DNA of 64,000 bases, from assembly GCF_001636055.1 (NCBI RefSeq), contig NZ_CP011789.1, positions 2,852,001-2,916,000 on the forward strand. Direction: 5' to 3'. This document shows positions 29,143 through 38,076 of the stretch, piece by piece; position 1 is the first letter of the stretch, and each line of letters starts with the position of its first letter. A program made the position numbers and the translations under genes. The notes below the pieces were generated by a model. The model worked only from the letters and a program-made list of their open reading frames with translations, was not told the origin of the DNA and ran no database searches. This DNA comes from Pseudomonas putida (GTDB lineage Bacteria > Pseudomonadota > Gammaproteobacteria > Pseudomonadales > Pseudomonadaceae).

Positions 29143-29160
29143 TGTATCAGTGAGTTAACA
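29143..29160. promoter_or_regulatory. third activator-box copy upstream of fapA
   Basis: TGTATCAGTGAGTTAACA has the intact left half and a partial right half (GTTAACA). It lies 73 bases beyond the second copy and just outside the end of the nadR-like gene, so the whole 28943-29160 gap is filled by the four boxes. Confidence 0.5.
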
Positions 29161-29190
29161 GTCCGGTCGTGCTGAGGGGCCGGGCTGGGC

Positions 29191-29712
29191 TCACCCCATG
29201 AGCTCGGCCACCGCCGCCAGCGCGTCATCCCGGCGCTGCTGCCAGTCCCCGTCAATCACCCGCAGTGGCTGGCGATGCTGTTGTAGCCAGTGCAGGCTGT
29301 CACCGAAGAACGCCTGGCGCTCCTCAAGCCGCGGCTGGCAGCGCTGGCCATCGCCAATCCATTCCACACCCTCGGGACTGAGCAGCAGGTGCAGGTCGTA
29401 GTGCCTGGCCAGCAGCGCTTGTTCCATCCACGCAGGGCAGTCGCCGAACAACACGCGACTCCACAACATGTTGCTAAGCAGGTGGGTATCGAGGATCAGC
29501 AGCGAAGGCGAGGCTGCCCGCGCATGGTCTTCCCAGGCCAGTTGCCCGCGGGCGATGACCGGAATATCGGCGTAGCAGGTATCGCGCTGCTCGGTGTCGA
29601 TGAAATGGCGTACGTATTCGCCGACGGTGATGCCACCGAAACGGTGCTGGATCTCGCCACTGAGCCAGCTCTTGCCACTGGATTCAGGGCCGCACAGGAC
29701 CAGGACCTTCAT
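29191..29712 (-). CDS. NadR-like nicotinamide riboside kinase / AAA ATPase
   Basis: This 173-residue P-loop protein has Walker A 'LCGPESSGKSWLSGEI' at residue ~6, the NadR kinase-domain style, and 'LLILDTHLLSNMLW' near residue 85 as Walker B. It starts at 29712 (MKVLVLCGPESSGKS) in an ATGA overlap with pnuC; an apparent longer frame upstream only runs antisense-like through pnuC and is not coding. In other bacteria the NadR C-terminal domain phosphorylates nicotinamide riboside imported by PnuC. The adenylyltransferase domain of full NadR is absent, so this is a stand-alone kinase. Confidence 0.88.
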   Translation of the reverse strand: MKVLVLCGPESSGKSWLSGEIQHRFGGITVGEYVRHFIDTEQRDTCYADIPVIARGQLAWEDHARAASPSLLILDTHLLSNMLWSRVLFGDCPAWMEQALLARHYDLHLLLSPEGVEWIGDGQRCQPRLEERQAFFGDSLHWLQQHRQPLRVIDGDWQQRRDDALAAVAELMG

Positions 29713-30275
29713 GCGCCGGCCAGCGCCGGATCGCGCCGCCACTCCAGCCAACCGCGCACGGCGATCAGGGTGAACAGGGCGTACAACGCGGCGGTCAGGT
29801 ACAAGCCCTTGTACAGGAACAGTCCGACGAAGATCACATCGACCACGAACCACAACGCCCAGCATTGCAGGCGTTTTTGTGCCATCCACACCTGCGCGAC
29901 CAGACTGAACCCGGTCAGCGCTGCATCCAGCCAGGGTTGGGCGGCGTCGGTCCAGTGGGCCATCGCGGCCCCCAGGGCGGCGCTCGCCAGCAGGCCCAAG
30001 CCCAGTCCGCGCAGCACCGTGGCGGTGTCCAGGCGTGATACCCGGCGCGCGTCCTCGACGCGGTCCGGCCGCGTCCATTGCCACCAGCCATAGAGGTTGA
30101 GCACGGCATAGACCACTTGCAGGAGCATGTCCGAATACAGCTTCACGTCGTAGAAGATCCAGCTGTAGAGCAGCACCATCACCAGGCCGATCGGCCAGCA
30201 CCAGATGTTCTGCCTGACCGTGAGCCAGACGGCGATGACGCCGAGCGCGGCGGCGAAGAGTTCGAGGCCGGACAT
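29709..30275 (-). CDS. pnuC: PnuC-family vitamin (nicotinamide riboside) transporter
   Basis: This 188-residue integral membrane protein has about seven helices. Family segments are 'LTVRQNIWCWPIGLVMVLLY' near residue 20, 'VYAVLNLYGWWQW' near 55 (the WxxW-type substrate motif), and 'ALWFVVDVIFVGLFLYKGLY' near 145. PnuC imports nicotinamide riboside by facilitated diffusion, trapped by kinase phosphorylation. The coupled NadR-like gene supplies that kinase, which argues against the thiamine-specific PnuT subtype. No THI riboswitch is seen upstream. Confidence 0.93.
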   Translation of the reverse strand: MSGLELFAAALGVIAVWLTVRQNIWCWPIGLVMVLLYSWIFYDVKLYSDMLLQVVYAVLNLYGWWQWTRPDRVEDARRVSRLDTATVLRGLGLGLLASAALGAAMAHWTDAAQPWLDAALTGFSLVAQVWMAQKRLQCWALWFVVDVIFVGLFLYKGLYLTAALYALFTLIAVRGWLEWRRDPALAGA

Positions 30276-30345
30276 CGGCGATCCTTCGGAGGGGAAAGGG
30301 CGCGATTGTAGCTTGAGGGCAGGGGAAGGTGAATCTCTGCAACAA

Positions 30346-30363
30346 GGGGCGCCGTAGCGCCCC
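30346..30363 (-). terminator. terminator-like hairpin after the chemoreceptor gene
   Basis: GGGGCGC-cgta-GCGCCCC is a perfect 7-bp stem 8 bases past the stop of the minus-strand chemoreceptor gene, followed by CTTGTT. The T-run is short but position supports a terminator. Confidence 0.65.
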
Positions 30364-30370
30364 CTGGAGG

Positions 30371-32005
30371 TCAGACTCTGAATTGTCGCAACAACTGCTC
30401 GAGCTCCTCGCTCAGGCGGGCCAGGGCAACACCGGCATCGCTGGATTGGCGCGCCGCCTCGGCGGTCTGTTGCGAAAGGCCCGCGGTGTCGAGCACGTTG
30501 CGGTTGATTTCCTCGACCACATGGGACTGCTGCAGGGTGGCGCTGGCGATCGAGGTGTTCAGCGCTGCCAGGGTATGCAGTGCCTGTTCGATGGCTGCAA
30601 GGCTGGTGCCGGCTTCGCGGGCCTGTTCGACGGTCTGGCGCGATGCTTCGCTACTGGTGTCGATGGCCCGGACGGCGGCATCCGACTGGCCCTGCAGATG
30701 CTCGATCATGGTCTGGATCTCGGCAGTGGACTGCGCCGTGCGCTGGGCCAGCAGGCGTACCTCGTCGGCGACTACGGCAAAGCCGCGGCCCTGCTCGCCA
30801 GCGCGGGCGGCCTCGATGGCGGCGTTGAGGGCCAGCAGGTTGGTCTGCTCGGCGATCGAGCGGATCACTTCCAGTACGCCACCAATCTTGGTGCTGTGCC
30901 CGGCCAGGTCGCGGATCACCCCCTGGGCCTGATCGATGGTCGCCGACAACCGGTCGATCTGCTGCAGGCTGCCATGGATCGCCTGCTGGCCCTGACCGAC
31001 CTGCTGCTGCGCGGCGCGCATTTCCACGGCCGCCTGCTCGGCGTTCTTCGCCACATCCTGCACCGCGTAGGTGACCTCGTTGACCGCCGTGGCCACCTGG
31101 TCCATCTGCAAGGATTGCTGGGCACTGCGCTGCTGGGCGCTGCCGGCGTTGTCGCCGACGTGCCCGGCAGACTGGGCCAGGGCATGGGCTGTGCCCTGCA
31201 ACTGGCCGACCACGCCCTGCAGCTTGCCGTTGAAGCGGTTGAAGTACTCGCCCAGGTGGGTGATTTCGTCGCGTCCGTGGGTGTCCAGGCGGCGGGTCAG
31301 GTCGCTCTCGCCACTGGCGATGTTGCCCATGGCCTGCACCGCCTCGTGCAGCGGACGGGCGATGCTGCGGGCGATCAGCCACACCACCAGCCCCATCACC
31401 AGGGCAATGACCAGCCCGACCAGCGAGGCCTCGCGGACCTGGCGGGCGAATTCGTCCTGGACGTCGTCGACGTAGACCCCCGAGCCGATGATCCAGCCCC
31501 AGGGTTTGAACAGTTCTATATAGGAGGTCTTGGCCACCGGCTCGCTGGCGCCGGGCTTGGGCCAGCGGTAGTTGACCGGACCTGCGCCCTGGGCCTTGGC
31601 CAGGGTCACCATCTCGTTGAACACGGCAAAGCCGTCAGGGTCGCGGATCGCCGACAGGTCCTGACCATCGAGCTTGGCGTTGACCGGATGCATGACCATC
31701 TTCGGTTGCAGGTCGTTGATCCAGAAATAGTCATCCTTGTCGTAGCGCAGGCTGCGCACCACCTGTAGCGCCTGCTGCTGGGCGCTTTGCCGATCAAGGC
31801 TGCCGGCGGCCTCCAGCCCCTGGTAGTAGGCGAGCACGCCCACGGCAGTCTCGACCACGTGCTGGGTCTTCTGCGCCTTGGCCTGGTACAGGTCGCCATG
31901 GATCTGGCGCAGCATCAGCAGCCCCAGGACCAACAGCATGGCGACGGCCACGAGCAGGATCAGCCACAGACGACGGCTGATCGACATCGATCTCAAGGTC
32001 TTCAT
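30371..32005 (-). CDS. methyl-accepting chemotaxis protein with single-Cache sensor
   Basis: This 544-residue receptor starts at 32005 ([20 protein letters not shown]). TM1 spans residues ~12-32. A ~150-residue periplasmic sCache_2-type sensor follows ('[20 protein letters not shown]' is typical), then TM2 near residue 190-215, HAMP ([20 protein letters not shown]) and the signalling domain with the hairpin tip '[20 protein letters not shown]'. sCache_2 receptors often sense small organic acids such as lactate, pyruvate or C2/C3 acids. No C-terminal CheB/R pentapeptide (ends QFRV). Ligand unknown. Confidence 0.94.
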   Translation of the reverse strand: MKTLRSMSISRRLWLILLVAVAMLLVLGLLMLRQIHGDLYQAKAQKTQHVVETAVGVLAYYQGLEAAGSLDRQSAQQQALQVVRSLRYDKDDYFWINDLQPKMVMHPVNAKLDGQDLSAIRDPDGFAVFNEMVTLAKAQGAGPVNYRWPKPGASEPVAKTSYIELFKPWGWIIGSGVYVDDVQDEFARQVREASLVGLVIALVMGLVVWLIARSIARPLHEAVQAMGNIASGESDLTRRLDTHGRDEITHLGEYFNRFNGKLQGVVGQLQGTAHALAQSAGHVGDNAGSAQQRSAQQSLQMDQVATAVNEVTYAVQDVAKNAEQAAVEMRAAQQQVGQGQQAIHGSLQQIDRLSATIDQAQGVIRDLAGHSTKIGGVLEVIRSIAEQTNLLALNAAIEAARAGEQGRGFAVVADEVRLLAQRTAQSTAEIQTMIEHLQGQSDAAVRAIDTSSEASRQTVEQAREAGTSLAAIEQALHTLAALNTSIASATLQQSHVVEEINRNVLDTAGLSQQTAEAARQSSDAGVALARLSEELEQLLRQFRV

Positions 32006-32314
32006 CAAAAGGTCACTCCATGTCTTGTTCTTTTTATATGAGCAGCATCCAACCATGACCGGATGCCGGCAACCCAGTCGACCAACGGCTAAGTGCCGGG
32101 CTCGACAATCCATGTTGCATCCCGCGCAAGCCTTCGTGCGGGGCCTCTGATAGGATTTCGGCCGCGCAAGATGAAACCTTTAGCCGCGGCGCACTTTTTC
32201 GCTGGTGTTGTGACTAACGAAGGCTGTAAAACACGCGTCGCCGCGCGTGCGGTGAATATTTGTAATCGAAAAGAACTAGGGTGCTGCCAGGAGCAGTGTC
32301 CATTGGGGGAGTTG
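32006..32314. other. 309-bp intergenic region upstream of uppP
   Basis: This region between the divergent chemoreceptor and uppP genes contains AT-rich stretches and short GC dyads (cgcgtcgccgcgcg near 32230). A promoter for uppP is expected near tgtgactaacgaaggctgta or tttgtaatcg, and aggagcagtgtccattgggggag lies before its ATG. No gene is evident. Confidence 0.5.
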
Positions 32315-33145
32315 ATGGATTTTTGGAGTGCCTTCCAGGCAATCATCCTGGGTATCGTCGAGGGCTTGACCGAGTTCCTGCCGATTTCCAGTACCGGCCA
32401 CCAGATCATCGTGGCCGACCTGATCGATTTTGGCGGTGAGCGCGCGATGGCGTTCAACATCATCATTCAGCTGGGCGCGATCCTGGCGGTGGTGTGGGAG
32501 TTTCGCAGCAAGATTTTCGAAGTGGTATTCGGCCTGTCGAGCCAGCCCAGGGCGCGGCGCTTCACGGCCAACCTGCTGATCGCCTTCCTGCCGGCGGTAG
32601 TGCTTGGCGTACTGTTCGCCGACCTGATCCACGAGTACCTGTTCAACCCGATCACCGTGGCGGTGGCGTTGGTGGTGGGTGGCTTCATCATGCTCTGGGC
32701 CGAGCGCCGCGATCACCGTATCGAGGTCGACCATGTCGACGACATGCGCTGGTCCCATGCCCTGAAGGTTGGCCTGGTGCAGTGCCTGGCGATGATCCCG
32801 GGGACCTCGCGTTCGGGCTCGACCATCATCGGCGGCCTGCTGTTCGGCCTGTCGCGCAAGGCCGCGACCGAGTTCTCGTTCTTCTTGGCGATGCCGACCA
32901 TGGTCGGTGCCGCGGTGTATTCGGGCTACAAGTACCGCGACCTGTTCCAGCCGGCCGACCTGCCGGTGTTCGCCATCGGCTTCGTGGTGTCGTTCATCTT
33001 CGCCATGATCGCGGTGCGTGCGTTGCTCAAGTTCATCGCCAACCACAGCTACGCGGTCTTTGCCTGGTACCGCATTGCCTTCGGCCTGCTGATCCTGGCG
33101 ACCTGGCAGTTCGGCTGGGTTGACTGGGCCACGGCGCACGGCTGA
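32315..33145 (+). CDS. uppP: undecaprenyl-diphosphatase
   Basis: This 276-residue polytopic membrane enzyme (BacA/UppP) dephosphorylates C55-PP to recycle the peptidoglycan and O-antigen carrier and gives bacitracin resistance. The start at 32315 ([20 protein letters not shown]) follows a GGGGGA ribosome binding site. Signature motifs are '[17 protein letters not shown]' at residues 14-30 and the second active-site motif '[13 protein letters not shown]' near 165. A DUF1294 gene overlaps its stop by one base. Confidence 0.96.
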   Translation: MDFWSAFQAIILGIVEGLTEFLPISSTGHQIIVADLIDFGGERAMAFNIIIQLGAILAVVWEFRSKIFEVVFGLSSQPRARRFTANLLIAFLPAVVLGVLFADLIHEYLFNPITVAVALVVGGFIMLWAERRDHRIEVDHVDDMRWSHALKVGLVQCLAMIPGTSRSGSTIIGGLLFGLSRKAATEFSFFLAMPTMVGAAVYSGYKYRDLFQPADLPVFAIGFVVSFIFAMIAVRALLKFIANHSYAVFAWYRIAFGLLILATWQFGWVDWATAHG

Positions 33146-33579
33146 TGGCGCGCGGGCAAAGTGCCGGGCGGCGCGACGCTGGCCAGGCAGGCGAGGGCGT
33201 GCGCAACCTGCGCCTGAAGTTGCTGGTGCTGCTGGTCTTGTGCCTGCTACCGGGCGTGGGGGTGGCGCAGATGGCCTGGAGCGGCCAGTCCTGGCTGCCC
33301 CTGGCGCTGTATCCGGCGGCCAGCCTGATCTGCCTGTTGTTGTACTGGCAGGACAAGCGGCAGGCCCGCACCCAGGCCTGGCGTACGCCCGAGAAAATCC
33401 TCCACGCCAGCGAGTTGCTCGGTGGTTGGCCGGGTGCCTTGCTGGCGCAGCAACTGTTCCGGCACAAGACCCGCAAGCTGTCGTACCAGATGGTGTTCTG
33501 GGCAATCGTCGCGTTGCACCAGGTGTTCTGGCTGGATCGGCTGGTGCTGGGTGGGCGCTGGCTGGGGTTGATGGGCTGA
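33145..33579 (+). CDS. DUF1294-family membrane protein
   Basis: This 144-residue protein has a ~20-residue polar N-terminal lead and three to four membrane segments (LLVLLVLCLLPGVGVAQMA; LPLALYPAASLICLLLYW; a C-terminal one). The DUF1294 hallmark 'EKILHASELLGGWPGALLAQ' followed by QLFRHKTRKLSYQ is present. The cold-shock domain found in some DUF1294 proteins is missing. It overlaps uppP by 1 base (TGATG), so the two are co-translated. Function unknown. Confidence 0.88.
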   Translation: MARGQSAGRRDAGQAGEGVRNLRLKLLVLLVLCLLPGVGVAQMAWSGQSWLPLALYPAASLICLLLYWQDKRQARTQAWRTPEKILHASELLGGWPGALLAQQLFRHKTRKLSYQMVFWAIVALHQVFWLDRLVLGGRWLGLMG

Positions 33580-33597
33580 GCGAGCGCCGCGCAATCC

Positions 33598-33960
33598 TCA
33601 ATCCGCCAACAAGCCCACCTGCAAGCGCTTGGGTAAGCGTCGCACCACCAGTTGGTGCGAGCGCTGCAGCAGATCGGTCAGTTCCTCCCGACCCATGGGG
33701 TAGGGAGGCAGCATGCTGATCCAGCGCGCCCTCGCCAGATAAGGCGCCGGCCGTACGCGGGGACGGTCGCAATAACCGAGAAACAGCTCGTCGGCGACCT
33801 TGAACATCAAGCCTGCTCCCGGCAGGTCAAGCACGGCGAACATCTTGTTACCGGCCACCGAGAACACCCGGATTCCGCCCCATTTGTAATCCTCCCGCGC
33901 ACCGGGCAGGCTCAGGCAGAACGCTGCCACCTGCTCGGGGCTCATGCGTCGTTCAGACAT
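33598..33960 (-). CDS. MmcQ/YjbR family DNA-binding-fold protein
   Basis: This 120-residue protein of the YjbR fold starts MSERRMSPEQVAAFCLSLPG, with family segments 'KMFAVLDLPGAGLMFKV' and 'RWISMLPPYPMGREELTDL' (with the terminal helix 'LLQRSHQLVVRRLP'). The family has a CyaY-like or double-wing fold; a biochemical function is not established. The start lies within the 3' end of the upstream LysR gene (8-base overlap), so the two are likely co-translated. Confidence 0.85.
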   Translation of the reverse strand: MSERRMSPEQVAAFCLSLPGAREDYKWGGIRVFSVAGNKMFAVLDLPGAGLMFKVADELFLGYCDRPRVRPAPYLARARWISMLPPYPMGREELTDLLQRSHQLVVRRLPKRLQVGLLAD

Positions 33961-34855
33961 AACGCTCTCCACAGGCCTCGAACGAGGCCGCCAGGTGGTC
34001 GATCCATACCCGCACTGCAGGCAACACACCACGTCGGTGCGGATACACTGCCTGCAGGTAACCCCCTGGCAGTGACCATTCCGGCAGCAGGTGCACCAGT
34101 TCGCCGCGTTCCAGTTCTTCTTCGCAATAGTTGCTTGGCAGGGCGGTAAAGCCCAGGCCTGCGCGGGCCGAGGCCTTGCGCACAACGAAGTCATCGATGG
34201 TCAGGCGCGGTTCCAGGGCGACCTCCTGCTCCTCACCGCCAGGCCCGATGAGGCGAAAGTGCACCAGGCGATCGGCATCCGCCGCTCCCAGCACCGGCAG
34301 CCCCACCAATTGCGACGGGTGCTCGAGCCCGTCGGCGAATCCAGGTGCTGCCACCAGGTACATCTGCGCCTGGCGCAGGCGGCGGGTGGCCAGGGCCGGG
34401 TCCTCGTCCCCCAGGTCGCGCACCCGCAGCGCCACATCGATACCTTCGGCGATCAGGTCGACACGGCGATTGAGCAGCACCATCTCCAGTTGGACCAGCG
34501 GGTACTGGGCGAGAAAGCGGCTGATGATGTCGGGTAAAAAGGCATGTGCCAGGGCTACCGGGCTAGATACCCGCAGGCGTCCACGCGGCTCGCTGGTCAT
34601 GCTGGCGACGGCTTCGTCGGCCATCTCGGCCTCCAGCAGCATGGCCTGGCAGTGGTGCAGGTAACGTTCACCGACGGCGGTCAGCTTCAGTTGCCGGGTC
34701 GTGCGCTGCAGCAGGCGCGTGCCCAGGCGCTCCTCGAGTTCCGCGATACGCCGCGACAGGCGCGACTTGGGGATGCCCAACTGGCGCCCGGCGGCGGCGA
34801 AGCCACCGGCCTCGACCACTCGGGCGAAGTAGAAGAGGTCGTTGAGGTCTTGCAT
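33953..34855 (-). CDS. LysR-family regulator, probable regulator of azoR
   Basis: This 300-residue LTTR has the HTH at residues 5-60 ('GFAAAGRQLGIPKSRLSRRI') and the CrgA/DmlR/YafC-type effector domain ('GRLRVSSPVALAHAFLPDII' from residue ~92). It is divergent from the azoreductase gene, the usual layout for CrgA-type LysR genes controlling quinone or azoreductase partners. The 133-bp gap between the two contains the AT-rich tract aaactaacgcatttttgccg and presumably both promoters. Confidence 0.9.
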   Translation of the reverse strand: MQDLNDLFYFARVVEAGGFAAAGRQLGIPKSRLSRRIAELEERLGTRLLQRTTRQLKLTAVGERYLHHCQAMLLEAEMADEAVASMTSEPRGRLRVSSPVALAHAFLPDIISRFLAQYPLVQLEMVLLNRRVDLIAEGIDVALRVRDLGDEDPALATRRLRQAQMYLVAAPGFADGLEHPSQLVGLPVLGAADADRLVHFRLIGPGGEEQEVALEPRLTIDDFVVRKASARAGLGFTALPSNYCEEELERGELVHLLPEWSLPGGYLQAVYPHRRGVLPAVRVWIDHLAASFEACGERYV

Positions 34856-34988
34856 ATGGATATCTCACCGTTCCATCAGTGGAACAAACTAACGCATTTT
34901 TGCCGACTAATCAGCTATTCGTCGCCTGTGTAGGATTCTCTCCATCGTGATCGCCCACCGCCGCGGTCTTCATTCACAGGAGAGTCCC

Positions 34989-35600
34989 ATGAAACTGTTG
35001 CACATCGATTCGAGCATCCTGGGCGACAATTCCGCCTCCCGCCAGTTGAGCCGCGAAGTGGTCGATGCCTGGAAGGCCGCCGATCCTAGCGTCGAAGTCA
35101 TCTACCGCGACCTCGCTGCCGATGCCATCAGCCACTTCTCGGCCGCGACCCTGGTTGCCGCCGGCACCCCCGAAGAAGCCCGTGACGCCGCCCTGGCCCA
35201 CGAAGCCCGCCTGAGTGCCGAAACCCTGGCCGAATTCCTCGCCGCCGACGCCGTGGTGATCGGTGCTCCGATGTACAACTTCACCGTGCCCACCCAGCTT
35301 AAGGCCTGGATCGATCGCGTCGCCGTCGCCGGTCAGACCTTCCGCTACACCGAAGCGGGCCCGGAAGGCCTGTGCGGCGACAAGAAAGTCGTGCTGGTGT
35401 CCACTGCCGGTGGCCTGCACCAGGGCCAGCCAAGCGGTGTCGGCCATGAAGACTTCCTCAAGGTGTTCCTGGGCTTCATCGGCATCACCGACCTGGAAAT
35501 CGTCCGCGCCCACGGCCTGGCGTATGGCCCTGAGCATCGCAGCAAGGCCATCGACGCTGCCCAGGCGCAGATTGCCAACGAGCTGTTCGCCGCAGCCTGA
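34989..35600 (+). CDS. azoR: FMN-dependent NADH:quinone/azo oxidoreductase (AzoR)
   Basis: This 203-residue flavodoxin-like enzyme reduces quinones and azo compounds by two-electron ping-pong. The start at 34989 ([20 protein letters not shown]) is preceded by the strong ribosome binding site ACAGGAGA. Key segments are '[11 protein letters not shown]' (FMN phosphate loop), '[18 protein letters not shown]' near residue 95 and '[16 protein letters not shown]' near residue 140. A strong terminator follows its stop. It is divergent from the LysR gene, the likely regulator. Confidence 0.95.
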   Translation: MKLLHIDSSILGDNSASRQLSREVVDAWKAADPSVEVIYRDLAADAISHFSAATLVAAGTPEEARDAALAHEARLSAETLAEFLAADAVVIGAPMYNFTVPTQLKAWIDRVAVAGQTFRYTEAGPEGLCGDKKVVLVSTAGGLHQGQPSGVGHEDFLKVFLGFIGITDLEIVRAHGLAYGPEHRSKAIDAAQAQIANELFAAA

Positions 35601-35611
35601 TCCGAACCCCG

Positions 35612-35650
35612 AAAAAGCCGGCTGTCGCCTTGTGCGACAGCCGGCTTTTT
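35612..35650 (+). terminator. strong rho-independent terminator after azoR
   Basis: aaaaagccggctgtcgc-cttgt-gcgacagccggcttttt is a perfect GC stem flanked by A5 and T5, working in both directions. It starts 12 bases after the azoR stop and separates it from the alpha/beta hydrolase gene. Confidence 0.95.
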
Positions 35651-35730
35651 CATGGATGTTTCATCTGTCGTCCATCGCGTAGCTTCTATGCTTATGCTAC
35701 TCGTCCGCCTCGAGGGGAGAGACGCTCGCG

Positions 35731-36786
35731 ATGAAAACCCGTGCCCTGTTGACGTTGCTCTTGCTCGGCGGCCTGCTGGCCCGTGCCGAGGCTTCACCCT
35801 GGGCGGCCGGCCTGCATCGCCTCACGCTTGCCGACCCGGTGGACGCCCAGCCCATGCAGGCCCTGGTGTTCTATCCCAGCAGCAGCCCGGCGCGGCCTAC
35901 GCGCATCGAAGGCTACACCCTGCGGGTGGCCGAAGAGGCGCCGGTCGCCATGGGCCAGTTCCCGCTGCTGGTGGTCTCCCATGGCAATACCGGCACCCCG
36001 GTGGCGTTGCACGACCTGGCGACCTCGCTGGCCCGCCAGGGCTTCGTGGTGGTGGCCGTCACCCACCCGGGCGACAACCTTCGTGACCACAGTCGGCTGG
36101 GCAAGCTCAGCAACCTCTACGGCCGCCCCTTGCAGATCAGCGCCGCGATCACCGCGGCGCGTGCGGATCACCTGCTCAGCCCCTACCTCAGCCAGGGCAA
36201 GGTTGGCGTGATCGGCTACTCAGCAGGCGGGGAGACCGCATTGATCCTGTCGGGCGCCCAGCCAGACCTTGAGCGACTGCGCAACTATTGCCTGGAACGG
36301 CCGATGGATGCCGATGCCTGCAAGACCCACGGCGTGTTGATCGCCGACCGCAGCGAGTTGACCCCGCAGTCCGACCCGCGTGTCGGTGCGGTGATGCTGA
36401 TGGCGCCATTGAGCCTGATGTTTGGCCGCCATGCCCTGGCCGGCGTGCATGTGCCCGCACTGATCTACAGCGGCGACCAGGACCAGCTGCTTGCAGTCGA
36501 CCGCAACGCCAGCGCCCTGGCGCGCAAGTTGCCGGTCACGCCCGACTACCGTCTGTTGTCTGGCGCTGGGCATTTCGTGTTCATGGCACCCTGCGACGAC
36601 GAACAGCGCCAGCGCATGGCGGTGTTGTGCAAGGATGCCGACGGCATCGACCGTCGCCAGGTGCACCGGGGCCTGCAGAGCGAGGCTGCGGCGTTTTTCA
36701 GCCAGGCGCTGGGAGCCCCGGAGCCCGCCGAGCGCTCAGCGGCGGTCGGCGCGGCGGGCCAGCAGCAGGACCAGGCCCACCCCTGA
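35731..36786 (+). CDS. secreted alpha/beta-hydrolase (dienelactone hydrolase-like)
   Basis: This 351-residue protein has a signal peptide (MKTRALLTLLLLGGLLARAEA). The alpha/beta-hydrolase fold shows an oxyanion 'LLVVSHGNTGTP' near residue 80, nucleophile elbow 'VIGYSAGGETA' (Ser in GYSAGG) near residue 163, an Asp near 'YSGDQDQLLAV' and a catalytic His in 'GAGHFVFMAP' near residue 270. The closest known type is the predicted dienelactone hydrolase/PAF acetylhydrolase-like group; substrate unknown. The 3' end overlaps the convergent MFS gene by 51 bases, where the last ~17 residues (AAVGAAGQQQDQAHP) look non-conserved. Confidence 0.88.
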   Translation: MKTRALLTLLLLGGLLARAEASPWAAGLHRLTLADPVDAQPMQALVFYPSSSPARPTRIEGYTLRVAEEAPVAMGQFPLLVVSHGNTGTPVALHDLATSLARQGFVVVAVTHPGDNLRDHSRLGKLSNLYGRPLQISAAITAARADHLLSPYLSQGKVGVIGYSAGGETALILSGAQPDLERLRNYCLERPMDADACKTHGVLIADRSELTPQSDPRVGAVMLMAPLSLMFGRHALAGVHVPALIYSGDQDQLLAVDRNASALARKLPVTPDYRLLSGAGHFVFMAPCDDEQRQRMAVLCKDADGIDRRQVHRGLQSEAAAFFSQALGAPEPAERSAAVGAAGQQQDQAHP

Positions 36787-37926
36787 CAGCGCCAGCAGCG
36801 CTGCCACGCAGAAGATCGACGCGTACCCCAGGTGCACGGCTACCGCGCCCATTACCGGGCCGGCCAGGCCCAATGCCAGGTCGAAGAACACCGCGTAGGC
36901 CCCGAGCCCCGCGCCCCGGCTGGCGCTGGGCACCTGCCTGATCGCCTCTACGCCCAGCGCCGGATATACCAGCGACAAGCCAAAGCCGGTGAGCCCCGCC
37001 CCAACCAAAGCCCATCCCGGTGCAGGCGCCAGCCACAGCAGGGTCAGCCCCAGCACTTCGGTGGCCATGCACGCGATCGCCACGTTATAGCCGCCGAAGC
37101 GGTTGACCGCGTTGACGAACAACAGCCGCGAGACGATGAAGCACAGGCCGAAGGCGCTCAGGCACCAGGCCGCGCCGACCCAGCCTTGCTCCAGGTAGTA
37201 GAGGGTGACGAAGGTGGTCAGGGTGCCGTAGCCGATCGACGCCAGTGTCAGCCCCATGCCGCAGGGTGCAACGCGGCCAAAGGCGGACCAGAAGGGCAGG
37301 CGCTCACCGCGCACCACTACTACGTCCGGGCGGCCGCGCAGCACCCACAGGGCCAGCAGCGCCATCACCAGCAAGGCCGGGCCGAGGGCAACGAAGCTCA
37401 GTTGGCCGACCATCACCACCCCGGCGGGCGCGCCGATGGCGATGGCGCCGTAGGAGGCGATGCCATTCCAGGAGATCACCCGCGCGGTGTGTTCGGCACC
37501 GACCTGGCCGATGCCCCAGCTCAGCGTGGCGACGCCGATCAGGCCTTGGGCGACCCCCAGCAGCACACGCCCGGCCAGCAGCAACGCCAGGCTCAGCGAG
37601 GGCAGGGCGAGGGACCAGGCCGACAGCAGGGTCAGCACGCCGCAACCGGCAATGCCATACAGCCCGTAGCGAATCGCCTGCTTGCCGCCCAGGCTATCGG
37701 CCACGCGACCGGCGAAGGGCCTGCTGAGCAAGGTGGCGAGGTACTGCAAGCCGATGGTCAGGCCAGCGATTACCGCACCCATGCCCAATTGGTCGTGTAC
37801 ATGGCCGGGCAGCACCGCGATGGGCAGGCCGATGCACAGGAAGGCGACGAAGGTGTAGAAGACGATCGAAAGGATCTGCAGGGTCAGGGCGGTGGTGCTG
37901 ACAGGCGTTGGGGCTGGGGCGGTCAT
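36736..37926 (-). CDS. MFS transporter, YfcJ/YhhS type
   Basis: This 396-residue 12-helix major facilitator resembles the E. coli YfcJ/YhhS group. Family segments include 'VGLTIGLQYLATLLSRPFAG'-like sequence near residue 60 (TIGLQYLATLLSRPFAGRVA), 'RVISWNGIASYGAIAIG' near 140 and 'YPALGVEAIRQVPSASRGAG' near residue 335. ATG 37926 (MTAPAPTPVSTT) is chosen; the longer frame to 37956 begins with TTG and adds ten residues. Relatives are arabinose or drug-efflux-like; substrate not known. It converges with and overlaps the hydrolase gene. Confidence 0.9.
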   Translation of the reverse strand: MTAPAPTPVSTTALTLQILSIVFYTFVAFLCIGLPIAVLPGHVHDQLGMGAVIAGLTIGLQYLATLLSRPFAGRVADSLGGKQAIRYGLYGIAGCGVLTLLSAWSLALPSLSLALLLAGRVLLGVAQGLIGVATLSWGIGQVGAEHTARVISWNGIASYGAIAIGAPAGVVMVGQLSFVALGPALLVMALLALWVLRGRPDVVVVRGERLPFWSAFGRVAPCGMGLTLASIGYGTLTTFVTLYYLEQGWVGAAWCLSAFGLCFIVSRLLFVNAVNRFGGYNVAIACMATEVLGLTLLWLAPAPGWALVGAGLTGFGLSLVYPALGVEAIRQVPSASRGAGLGAYAVFFDLALGLAGPVMGAVAVHLGYASIFCVAALLALSGVGLVLLLARRADRR

Positions 37927-38076
37927 GGCGGTGTTCGCGGGCGGGCGGTGCAGCAATCATGGCTGGCTGGAGGGATAAAAGAAAGCAGCCTAACGATTTT
38001 CCCACACGATTCCTGTGCTTGAACCGGTGCCTGAACCGGCGTACCGTCTCCTTCCGTTTCCGCCAAGGAGTGCTCC

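Noticed and set aside
29713..30345. Long minus-strand frame extending the nadR-like gene upstream through the pnuC gene
   Set aside because: The upstream half is low-complexity Arg/Gly/Ala sequence lying over the better pnuC frame. MKVLVLCGPESSGKS at 29712 is the natural start.
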